From Labrys okinawensis (lineage in GTDB: Bacteria; Pseudomonadota; Alphaproteobacteria; Rhizobiales; Labraceae): a stretch of 64,000 nt of DNA. The notes beneath the pieces are model-generated. The model was given only the letters and a program-made list of their open reading frames with translations. It was not told where the DNA came from and searched no databases. Shown in pieces: positions 17,220 through 25,002 of the stretch. The first letter of the stretch is position 1. The number at the start of each line of letters is the position of its first letter. Made by a program: the position numbers and the translations under genes. The DNA lies in assembly GCF_002982075.1 (NCBI RefSeq), contig NZ_PUEJ01000001.1, positions 496,001 through 560,000 on the forward strand, given 5' to 3'.

Positions 17220-17728
17220 CTCGGGTCTGCCTCCCGCTCCCCGGTCTTGCGCCCTCTTCCGCCCCTCTCCTTGCTGGGTTCGGCCGGGCTTTCCCGTTCG
17301 ACGTCCACGGACAGTTTTTGGTAGACGCCGAGGCCCACGATCATGGCGGTGCCGCCGAACAGCAGGAGTGCCGGATAGAGCAATTGCTCCGGGCTTTGCT
17401 TGGCGACCTTGAACACCGTCACCAGAGCCTCGAGGAAAACCGCGATCACGATGGCCGACATGAATTTCGTCAGACTGCGGCGGGCCTCCACGGCATTGCG
17501 CATTTCACGGGTACGCAACGCCTCCTCTTCGAGGAAATAGCGCGCGACGTCGAAGACCGCGATGCCAACCACCACAAAGCCGATTGAATCGAGCAGGGTA
17601 TTGTCGAACTGGCCGTCGTAATAAGCGGCATGAAAGACCCGAAATCCGGCAATCGCGACAAGACTGCCTGCCAATACCATAAGGCAGATGCTGGCTACGG
17701 TAAAAACCACCCGGGATACGACTTCCAT
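17216..17728 (-). CDS. Membrane protein of unknown function
   Basis: A 170-residue protein with about four hydrophobic helices (VVFTVASICLMVLAGSLVAI, SIGFVVVGIAVFDVARYF, FMSAIVIAVFLEALVTVF, LLYPALLLFGGTAMIVGLGV) and a charged C-terminal tail. ATG 17728 follows a perfect AGGAGG. The FLEEE segment after helix 2 is distinctive, but I do not recognise a named family. The stop is inside the repeat. Confidence 0.75.
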   Translation of the reverse strand: MEVVSRVVFTVASICLMVLAGSLVAIAGFRVFHAAYYDGQFDNTLLDSIGFVVVGIAVFDVARYFLEEEALRTREMRNAVEARRSLTKFMSAIVIAVFLEALVTVFKVAKQSPEQLLYPALLLFGGTAMIVGLGVYQKLSVDVERESPAEPSKERGGRGRKTGEREADPS

Positions 17729-17986
17729 GCGCCTCCTGCTAAATCTGGCCAATCAGCCCAGGCGGCTGCCGCCCCCCCGACATCAGCCCCCGTCGCCACG
17801 AGCCAAGGCGATGCGCACGGGCAGGACAAGGGCTCGGCTACCGTTTCGTTGGTCAGGGCGGGAAACCGGAAAAACCATCCCTGTTCCCTCTACTGCCAGG
17901 TCCGGTTGACACGTGCGCATCTTGCAATTCAACGCCGACCGGCTCCGATCGTTCCCGAACGGGTGCAACCGATCCCCCGTGCCCTT

Positions 17987-18008
17987 GCCGGCTGATTGCT
18001 CAGCCGGC
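17987..18008 (-). terminator. Hairpin after the NCS1 permease gene
   Basis: Perfect 9-bp arms GCCGGCTGA (17987-17995) and TCAGCCGGC (18000-18008) with a 4-nt loop, 19 bp beyond the stop of the minus-strand operon. There is no U-run, so it may be an mRNA 3'-end stabiliser or a factor-dependent terminator. Confidence 0.55.
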
Positions 18009-18027
18009 GACCTTGCGATCGCTCGCT

Positions 18028-19383
18028 TCAATCGGCGACCAGGAACCAGGAGCGGCGGGCGAAGGTGAGGCCCACCGTGTAGATGCAGAACGCGGCCACG
18101 GCGGTCGCCGGCGCCGACAGTTCCGCATAGGCTCCGCCGAACAGATGCAGGACGATGCCGATGGCCGCTCCGGCGAACCAGGCCACCAGGCCGAGCGGGT
18201 TGAAGGCGGGCACGTGGCTGGAGCGATATTCGATCGTATCGCCGGCCAGGCGCCTGTAGCGGTCGCTGAGGATATGGGCCATCGCCACGGCAACCCAGGC
18301 CACCACGAAGATGCCCTGATAGGCGAGGGCCTGGAGCAGATAGGCGAAGACATCGGCCAGCATCAGGAGATAGACGATCACGCCGACGACGACGGCCCAG
18401 CCGATGCGCCCGAAAGGCAGCTTGCCGAAGAGCTGGACCAGGGCTTCCATGTTGACGGCGGCGAGATAGTAGTTGGCCGTGTTGATGCGCGTCTGCGTGA
18501 CCCAGACGAAAAGCAGGCCCCAGACACCCATCAGCTTCAGCAAGGCGAGCAGGACGGTCACCTCGCTGACCGTACCGAGATCGGGGACGGTGCCGATCAT
18601 GAACATGCCGAACAGGCCGCTGACCAGGAACACCATGACATAGAAGGGCATGCCGAAATTGAAGAAGGCGTGATAGCCCGCGTCCTCCTCGCGGCCGAAA
18701 CGGGCATAGTCGAAGGTGAACATCATCAGGACCCACACGCCCATATAATAGACGAAGCACGACCACCAGCCATTCGCCGGCGGGCCGCCGGCCGGGCCGA
18801 GATTGAGCCATTTGTCGCTATAGCCATATTCGGCCACTGCCAGACCGACAGCGACCACCAGCCCGAGGATGTAGAAGGGCAGCAGCACGCCGTTGAACTT
18901 GTCGAGCCAGGTCTGGATGCTGCCGAAGATCAGCGGCACCGAATAGAGCACCACGATCAGGGCTGCGATCGCGTAGGACACGGACGGAAAGATGGTGTGG
19001 ATGCCGACCGCGATGACCGATCCTTCGAACACGGCATAGTAGATGGCGGTGGCGCAGAAGATCAGGGTCGCCAGCCCCGCGCCGACATTTCCGAACAGCA
19101 CGCGCGAGAACAGGGCGACGGACAGGCCGGTGCGAATGGCAAAGCGGCTGAGCACGGCGTTGATCAGGCCATAGGCGATCACCGACAGCACCATGCCGAT
19201 GATGGCGTTGCGGGTACCGAAGCCGAGAGCCAGGGCGGCGCCGACGACGATGTAGAACACGGCGCTGCACACGGCCCACCAGGCCATGGTCAGGGCCATC
19301 CTGGGCATGCGGGCATCGGGCGGGACCGCCCGGTTGGAATAGTCGAGCGTATCGGCTTCGGCGGCCGCGATGGTGCCTGCCAT
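18028..19383 (-). CDS. NCS1 family nucleobase/cyclic-amide permease
   Basis: A 451-residue membrane transporter of the purine-cytosine permease/NCS1 family with about 12 helices. The N-terminus DYSNRAVPPDARMPR and the following AWWAVCSAVFY helix are typical. Relatives carry cytosine, allantoin, hydantoins or related cyclic amides with sodium or protons. It is last in the pxpA-accB-accC-pxpB-pxpC operon, so it probably imports that enzyme's substrate, perhaps a lactam or cyclic imide. ATG 19383 has an AGAGGGGAA ribosome site. Confidence 0.88.
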   Translation of the reverse strand: MAGTIAAAEADTLDYSNRAVPPDARMPRMALTMAWWAVCSAVFYIVVGAALALGFGTRNAIIGMVLSVIAYGLINAVLSRFAIRTGLSVALFSRVLFGNVGAGLATLIFCATAIYYAVFEGSVIAVGIHTIFPSVSYAIAALIVVLYSVPLIFGSIQTWLDKFNGVLLPFYILGLVVAVGLAVAEYGYSDKWLNLGPAGGPPANGWWSCFVYYMGVWVLMMFTFDYARFGREEDAGYHAFFNFGMPFYVMVFLVSGLFGMFMIGTVPDLGTVSEVTVLLALLKLMGVWGLLFVWVTQTRINTANYYLAAVNMEALVQLFGKLPFGRIGWAVVVGVIVYLLMLADVFAYLLQALAYQGIFVVAWVAVAMAHILSDRYRRLAGDTIEYRSSHVPAFNPLGLVAWFAGAAIGIVLHLFGGAYAELSAPATAVAAFCIYTVGLTFARRSWFLVAD

Positions 19384-19491
19384 GATGGTTCCCCTCTCAT
19401 TGGTTCTGGACCGATGTCGTATTTGGATGGTGTCGTTCTGACGCTGTTCTTGGGCCGGCGGCTTTTTTTGGCCGCTTCGACCGGAGCGGAT

Positions 19492-20469
19492 CTAGTTCGA
19501 GGCCAGTGCGGCCCGGATAGAGGTCAGCAGCGCCGCGCGCTCGGCGCGCGCCGCCAGAGCCGTGGCCATGTCGACTTCGACGAACTGCGTCGGGGTGTTG
19601 GGCTGCATCTGGCCGATGAGGTCCATGTCGGCCGAGATCACCGTCCCCAGCATGAAATAGCCGCCGCCGGATACGGCATCGCGGTGCAGGATGATCGGCT
19701 CGGTGCCGCTGGGCACCTGGATCGAGCCATAGGGATAGCAGCTGTCGACGATGTTGGAGGGATCCGACCCCGCGCCGAAAGGTGGCTCGCGTTCGACGAA
19801 GTGCAGGGGGCGGCCGCCACGGAAGCGATAGCCCATGCGGTCGGCTTCCGGCGCGACCTTCCACTGGTCCTCGAAGAAAGCGCGTCCCGACTGCTCCTGG
19901 ATGCGGTGCCAATAGAGGCCTGGCAGGACCCGAAGCTGCGCGGGCGCGCCGGGACGACGGCGCAAGGCTTCGGGCACGCTGCGCCCTTCCTTGGCGGTGC
20001 CCGCTTCGCCGATGGCGAGTTCGTCGCCCTTGGCCAGGGCACGCCCCTTATGGCCGCCGAGCGCGCCGATCACATAGGTCGAGCGGCTGCCGAGCGCCAG
20101 GGGAACGTCGAAGCCGCCGCCAATGGCGATATAGATGCGCGCGCCCGCCTTGAGGAAACCGAAGCTGAGGGTCTGGCTCGCCCTGACGCGGAGGGCCGTC
20201 CAGGACGGCTGTTCGACCCCGTCGATCTTGATCGGCATCTCGCCCCCGGTGACCGCGATCGTCGCATCCCGGGTGAATTCGAGTTCGGGGCCGAGGAACA
20301 CGGCCTCCAGGCAGGCGTCTGCCTCGTCATTGCCGACCAGGAGATTGGCGGCACGCAAGGCCAGCCGGTCCATCGCCCCGCCCACGGGGATGCCGAGATG
20401 GAAATAACCCGGCCTGCCGAGATCCTGGACAGTGGTGGAAAGGCCGGGATTGAGGACCCTAACGCCCAT
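19492..20469 (-). CDS. pxpC: 5-oxoprolinase subunit C / AHS2 carboxyltransferase-like protein
   Basis: A 325-residue AHS2 (KipA) family protein. The N-terminal motif TTVQDLGRPGYFHLGIPVGG followed by AMD and the internal FLGPELEF and RGRALAKGDEL-like segments are standard. PxpC with PxpA and PxpB hydrolyses 5-oxoproline with ATP in E. coli. The same domain forms the carboxyltransferase part of urea carboxylase. Here it overlaps pxpB by 11 bp and sits with biotin carboxylase genes, so the carboxyltransferase reading is attractive. Confidence 0.9.
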   Translation of the reverse strand: MGVRVLNPGLSTTVQDLGRPGYFHLGIPVGGAMDRLALRAANLLVGNDEADACLEAVFLGPELEFTRDATIAVTGGEMPIKIDGVEQPSWTALRVRASQTLSFGFLKAGARIYIAIGGGFDVPLALGSRSTYVIGALGGHKGRALAKGDELAIGEAGTAKEGRSVPEALRRRPGAPAQLRVLPGLYWHRIQEQSGRAFFEDQWKVAPEADRMGYRFRGGRPLHFVEREPPFGAGSDPSNIVDSCYPYGSIQVPSGTEPIILHRDAVSGGGYFMLGTVISADMDLIGQMQPNTPTQFVEVDMATALAARAERAALLTSIRAALASN

Positions 20470-21334
20470 GGATCATGCCCTCCAGCTTGGCGTTGTAGCC
20501 ATCGATGTCCTTTTGGAATTCCCTGAGGTCGAAGGTGACCTCGTGCATCTCGGGCGCATAGCGGCCGGAGGCGACGTCGCTTGCGATCGCATCATGTTCA
20601 TCACGCCCGATCGGCTTGAACTTGACGATGTCGCCGGGCCGGAAAAACACCATGAAGTCGCGGAGATAGCCGGTCTTCTGCTCGGGATCGAAGATCGGCA
20701 TCGGCGTGATGCCGAACATCTGGTAGCCGCCGGCGCCGCGCACCGAATAGATGCAGGAAAAACAGCCGCCATGGCCGACCGTCAGTTTCGGGGTGTCGGT
20801 GCGGGGCCTGAGATATTTGGGGACCTGGAGCTGTCTCCGCCGCTCGACCATCTGGTACATGAAGGGCAGGCCGGCGACGAAGCCGACCATCGAGACGAAC
20901 CAGGGCGAGCCGCTATGGGCGGCGACGAAATCCTCGACCGAGGCGAGATCGTTGATACGGGCGGCATATTCGAGATCGGTGGCCGCGGGGTCCTGGTGGC
21001 GCTCGCGAAACCGCATCAGGGTCTCATGCGTCCAGGGATCCTGATAGAACACCGGTATTTCGATGATGCGAGTGCCGATCACCGGCTCGGATTTCGCGGC
21101 GGCCGTCTCGATGGCCTTCACTTCGGCCAGGATGTCGTCCGGCTTGATGCGGTCCGGATCGAAGCGGATCTGGAAGGAGGCGTTGGCCGGACAGATCTCG
21201 GTGACGCCGGCAATGCCGGCCTCCCTGATGGCGCGGGTCATCGACAGGCTCTTGAAGAAGGCCTCCAGCGACATGCTCTCGTCGCATTCGACGAACAGGT
21301 GCTCGTCGCCGCCAAAGGAATATCGGCTCTTCAT
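20459..21334 (-). CDS. pxpB: 5-oxoprolinase subunit B / AHS1 carboxyltransferase-like protein
   Basis: A 291-residue AHS1 (KipI) family protein. Visible family segments are GDEHLFVECDE near the N-terminus, GYQMFGITPMPIFDPEQ and FFRPGDIVKFKPI near the C-terminus. It pairs with PxpC. Its ATG overlaps the accC stop as ATGA. It is longer than E. coli PxpB (about 218) and so resembles the form that accompanies biotin-dependent enzymes. Confidence 0.88.
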   Translation of the reverse strand: MKSRYSFGGDEHLFVECDESMSLEAFFKSLSMTRAIREAGIAGVTEICPANASFQIRFDPDRIKPDDILAEVKAIETAAAKSEPVIGTRIIEIPVFYQDPWTHETLMRFRERHQDPAATDLEYAARINDLASVEDFVAAHSGSPWFVSMVGFVAGLPFMYQMVERRRQLQVPKYLRPRTDTPKLTVGHGGCFSCIYSVRGAGGYQMFGITPMPIFDPEQKTGYLRDFMVFFRPGDIVKFKPIGRDEHDAIASDVASGRYAPEMHEVTFDLREFQKDIDGYNAKLEGMIHGR

Positions 21335-22722
21335 CGGGCGGCCTCCTTCACCGGAGAGGCTGGCGGCGGAGCGAAACGGCTTTCGAGCCAGCCCTCGAGA
21401 AAACGCGTATGGAAACGGCCGGCGGCGACATCGCTGTCGGCGGCCAGGGCCTCGTGCAGGGGAATGGTGGTGGGGATGCCCTTGATCTTCAGGGCGGCCA
21501 GCGCCCGCCTGAGCGTCGCCAGGCAGGCCGCGCGGGTCTCGCCATGGACGACGAGCTTGGCCAGCAGGGAGTCATAGAAGGGCGGCACCGCATAGCCCTC
21601 GAAAAGCATGGTGTCGAAACGGATGTCACTCGCCTCGGGGACCGACAGTGCCGTGACCACACCCGGCCAGGGCATGAAGTTCTTGAACGGGTCTTCGGCG
21701 TTGATGCGGCACTCGATGGCATGGCCGGTGACGGCGATGTCCGCCTGGCGAATGGAGAGCGGCTCGCCGCCGGCGATGCGCAGCATTTCCTGGACCAGGT
21801 CCAGACCGGTGATCATCTCCGTTACCGGATGCTCGACCTGTATGCGCGTGTTGACTTCGATGAAGTAGAAGTCCTGGCTGGCCTCGTCATAGAGATATTC
21901 CACCGTGCCGGCGCCGCTATAGCCGACCGAGCGGGCGAGAGCGACGGCACTCTGGCACAAGCGTTCACGCACCTCAGGCGACAGGCCCACGGCCGGAGCT
22001 TCCTCCCACACCTTCTGACGCCGGCGCTGCAGCGAGCATTCGCGCTCGAAACAATGCACGAAATTCCTGCCGTCGCCGAGGATCTGCACCTCGACATGGC
22101 GCGCCTTTTCGATGGCCTTCTCGACATAGAGACCGCCATCGCCGAAGGCCGCCGCCGCTTCGGCGGAGGCCTGGGGGAACTGCCGGCGAAACGAATCCCA
22201 ATCGGCGGCGACACGGATGCCGCGCCCGCCACCGCCAGCCGCGGCCTTGATCATCACCGGAAAACCGATGCGTTCGACGATCGCTTCGGCCTCCTCGATA
22301 TCGGCAACGCGCCCGCCGCTGCCCGGCACGGTGGGCACGCCCGCCTTCTCGGCTTCCGCGCGCGCGGCGACCTTGTCGCCGAGCAGGCGGATGGCCGAGC
22401 CTGCGGGACCGACGAATTTCATGCCTGCCGCTACGACGGCATCGGCGAAATCGGCATTCTCGGCGAGGAAGCCATAGCCCGGATGCACGGCATCGACCTT
22501 GGCCGCCTTGGCGGCAGCGAGCACGGCCTCGATGTCGAGATAGGATTTCTTTGCCGCCGGAGGCCCGATTTCGATCGCCTCATCGGCGAGCCGCACGGCG
22601 AGGGAGTCCCTGTCCGCGGCGCTGTAGACCTGCACCGTGCGCAGTCCCAAGGCCCTGGCCGCGCGATTGATGCGCACAGCGATCTCGCCGCGATTGGCGA
22701 TGAGAACGGAGCGGATATTCAT
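21331..22722 (-). CDS. accC: Biotin carboxylase subunit
   Basis: A 463-residue ATP-grasp biotin carboxylase. Clear features are the N-terminal RSVLIANRGEIAVRI, the ATP-grasp glycine loop KAAAGGGGRGIR, the FERECSLQRRRQK segment and FIEVNTRIQVEHPVTE. It carboxylates biotin on the BCCP encoded next door. It is not the housekeeping acetyl-CoA carboxylase by context, because it lies inside the pxp operon. Its start overlaps the accB stop. Confidence 0.94.
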   Translation of the reverse strand: MNIRSVLIANRGEIAVRINRAARALGLRTVQVYSAADRDSLAVRLADEAIEIGPPAAKKSYLDIEAVLAAAKAAKVDAVHPGYGFLAENADFADAVVAAGMKFVGPAGSAIRLLGDKVAARAEAEKAGVPTVPGSGGRVADIEEAEAIVERIGFPVMIKAAAGGGGRGIRVAADWDSFRRQFPQASAEAAAAFGDGGLYVEKAIEKARHVEVQILGDGRNFVHCFERECSLQRRRQKVWEEAPAVGLSPEVRERLCQSAVALARSVGYSGAGTVEYLYDEASQDFYFIEVNTRIQVEHPVTEMITGLDLVQEMLRIAGGEPLSIRQADIAVTGHAIECRINAEDPFKNFMPWPGVVTALSVPEASDIRFDTMLFEGYAVPPFYDSLLAKLVVHGETRAACLATLRRALAALKIKGIPTTIPLHEALAADSDVAAGRFHTRFLEGWLESRFAPPPASPVKEAAR

Positions 22723-22967
22723 GCCTCCACCTCGGCGAGAGCCTGGCCGGCCATCACGGCGTCGCCGTCATCGACGAGGAATTTGATATTGGCGCCGCCG
22801 ATGCCGGCATGGACCTCGTGGAAGGATTTCATCACCTCGACAAGGCCGATGACATCGGCTGCGGCGACGCTCTCGCCATCTTCCTTGAAGGCCGGGCTGT
22901 CAGGGGAGGGGCGTCTGTAGAAGACCCCGGGCAAGGGTGACATGATCTCTAGAATTGCCATTCTCAT
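22719..22967 (-). CDS. accB: Biotin carboxyl carrier protein (short form)
   Basis: An 82-residue biotinyl domain. The biotinylated lysine is in [10 protein letters not shown], which departs from the canonical EAMKM and is typical of carriers in pxp/urea-carboxylase-like clusters. It overlaps both pxpA and accC by 4 bp, so the four genes are translationally coupled. Confidence 0.9.
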   Translation of the reverse strand: MRMAILEIMSPLPGVFYRRPSPDSPAFKEDGESVAAADVIGLVEVMKSFHEVHAGIGGANIKFLVDDGDAVMAGQALAEVEA

Positions 22968-23764
22968 CCCCTCGTGATGGCTTTGGACGGGTTCGCCAGC
23001 TCGCTTGCCGGCATGATCTTGATGCCCTCGGCCACCAGGGCCGCCCGCATGGCACGGGCAATGGCAAGGCTGCCGGGCGTATCGGAGTGAAAGCAGATGG
23101 AGTCGAAGGCGATGTCGATGTCGTCGCCTTCGACGGTGCGCACCCGCTGTTCCCGGCAGGCGCGCACCACTTTGTCGGCGATCGCGGCAGGATCCAGCCG
23201 GCCGGTATGGCGGGTGAACACGATCGAGCCCGACCGGCCATAGTCGCGATCGGCATAGAATTCACGGATCACCGGCTGGCCGGCTTCGACGGCGACGCGA
23301 TGGGTCAGCGAGACATCCATGCAATAGATGAAGGCGTTGGGAGCGGTGGCCTGCATCGCATGGACGAAGGAACGCGACAGGTCCTCGTTGGCCGCCAGTT
23401 CCATATAGAGGGCACCATGCGGCTTCACATGCTGCAGGCTGGCGCCATGGCGCCGGGCGAACTCCCGCAGCGCCCCGGTCTGGTAGACGATATCGTTGAC
23501 GATCTCTTCGGCCGCGCCCTCGATGCGGCGGCGACCGAAGCCTTGGAGATCACGATAGCCGGGATGGGCGCCTATGCCGACGCCGTGCTGGGCCGCCAGC
23601 CGGACGGTGGCGTCCATCAGCGAGGGATCGCCCGCATGAAAGCCCGTGGCTATGTTGGCGGAACTGATGAGCTCCATCAGGGCGGTGTCGTCCGCCTCCG
23701 CGAGGCGCCATTGGCCGAAGCCTTCGCCCATGTCGCAATTGATGTCGACCGCAGCCAGCGCCAA
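22964..23764 (-). CDS. pxpA: LamB/YcsF family protein, 5-oxoprolinase subunit A
   Basis: A 266-residue LamB/YcsF protein. The motifs [24 protein letters not shown] (cysteine of the usual ACGFHAGDP replaced by T), [15 protein letters not shown] and VKPHGALY are present. In E. coli, PxpA acts with PxpB and PxpC as 5-oxoprolinase. The start is a TTG at 23764 supported by a strong GAGGGAGG ribosome site 5 bp upstream. It is the first gene of the operon and divergent from the LysR gene. Confidence 0.92.
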   Translation of the reverse strand: MALAAVDINCDMGEGFGQWRLAEADDTALMELISSANIATGFHAGDPSLMDATVRLAAQHGVGIGAHPGYRDLQGFGRRRIEGAAEEIVNDIVYQTGALREFARRHGASLQHVKPHGALYMELAANEDLSRSFVHAMQATAPNAFIYCMDVSLTHRVAVEAGQPVIREFYADRDYGRSGSIVFTRHTGRLDPAAIADKVVRACREQRVRTVEGDDIDIAFDSICFHSDTPGSLAIARAMRAALVAEGIKIMPASELANPSKAITRG

Positions 23765-23970
23765 GCCAGCCTCCCTCTGTGAGATTCATCCTGCGCCGGC
23801 ATGCTGCCGGTCTTGCTGTGACGTTAAGGCGAGATGAGTTGATTGAAAAATTCTATATTTAGATGCCTTATATCTGATTTTCAGAAACAGGAAGTTTCTC
23901 TGTTTTGCTCGGATTTGTAGAACATGAGGCCATTTTTGAGCAGATATGTGGATAAGTGTGCAGGTCTACC

Positions 23971-24036
23971 CCTTCGCAAAGGGCTCTCTATCGATTTTTT
24001 AAATATTGATATAGAGAGCCATCTGAAACGCGAAGG
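23971..24036 (+). promoter_or_regulatory. Extended dyad upstream of the LysR gene
   Basis: Nested inverted repeats CCTTCGC (23971-23977)/GCGAAGG (24030-24036) and GGCTCTCTAT (23982-23991)/ATAGAGAGCC (24011-24020) enclose an AT-rich centre. The dyad ends 9 bp before the LysR start, so it could be a LysR operator or a 5'-leader hairpin. Confidence 0.5.
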
Positions 24037-24045
24037 GAGCCCTCC

Positions 24046-24951
24046 ATGCCGGTCAGTCTGCGCCAGATCCGCTATTTCGTGGCGACGGCCGAGCATGGCC
24101 AGGTCTCGCAGGCCGCGGGCGAACTCGGCATCTCGCAATCGGCCATCACCACCGCCATCAAGGAGCTGGAGCAGATCGTCGGCGTCGAATTGTTCACCCG
24201 GTCCACCCAGGGCATGGACATGACACCCGCGGGCCGGCAGTTCCTGTTCCACGCCTATGAGATCCTCAACAAGGTCGAGGAGGCCACCAGCCTTCTCCTG
24301 CCCGCCAATGATTTTGCCGGCCGGCTGACCGTTGCGGCCACCTACACGGTCATCGGCTATTTCCTGCCGAACCATCTCGGCCGCCTGCGCCGCGCCTGGC
24401 CCAATCTCGACATCCAGCTCTTCGAGCTCAACCGCGAGGCGATCGAGGACGGGCTGCTGGCCAATCGCTACGACATGGCGGTGCTGCTGACCTCCAACGT
24501 CATCAATCCCGACCTCACCACCGAGACGCTGATGAGTTCGCGCCGGCGGCTGTGGGTGCCGGCCCGCCACCGGTTGCTGGCACAGGGCGCCGTCAGCCTC
24601 AGGGAGATCGCCGAGGAGCCCTATATCATGCTGACCGTGGACGAGGCCGCCCACACGGCGCTGCGCTATTGGAGCCTGTCCTCGTTCCGTCCGAACGTGA
24701 CGCTGCGAACCTCCTCGGTCGAGGCCGTCCGCTCGCTGGTGGCCGATGGGCAGGGGGTGGCGATCCTGTCGGACATGGTATTGAGGCCCTGGTCCCTGGA
24801 AGGCAAGCGCATCGAGACAATCGTGCCGAGCGAGCCGATCCCCTCGATGGATGTCGGCCTGGCTTGGCGGCGAGACGCGGTGTTCACCCCCGCCATGGAA
24901 GCCTTCCGCTCCTATTTCCGCCAGGCCTTCTTCCTGCCGCCTCATCGCTAG
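24046..24951 (+). CDS. LysR family transcriptional regulator
   Basis: A 301-residue LysR protein. The N-terminal helix-turn-helix (LRQIRYFVATAEHGQVSQAA, then LGISQSAITTAIKELEQ) and the periplasmic-binding-like effector domain are complete. ATG 24046 has GGGAG upstream. It is divergent from pxpA and probably controls the pxp-biotin operon in response to its substrate. Confidence 0.93.
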   Translation: MPVSLRQIRYFVATAEHGQVSQAAGELGISQSAITTAIKELEQIVGVELFTRSTQGMDMTPAGRQFLFHAYEILNKVEEATSLLLPANDFAGRLTVAATYTVIGYFLPNHLGRLRRAWPNLDIQLFELNREAIEDGLLANRYDMAVLLTSNVINPDLTTETLMSSRRRLWVPARHRLLAQGAVSLREIAEEPYIMLTVDEAAHTALRYWSLSSFRPNVTLRTSSVEAVRSLVADGQGVAILSDMVLRPWSLEGKRIETIVPSEPIPSMDVGLAWRRDAVFTPAMEAFRSYFRQAFFLPPHR

Positions 24952-25002
24952 GCGAGATGGGGCCGCAGGCGGGGAGAGGGCGGGAAGCAAGGGCATCGCC
25001 CG

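Noticed and set aside
18013-20526. 837-codon open frame on the plus strand
   Set aside because: It runs antisense through the NCS1 permease and pxpC, is rich in H, D, G and R without domain motifs, and is a typical GC-rich shadow frame.
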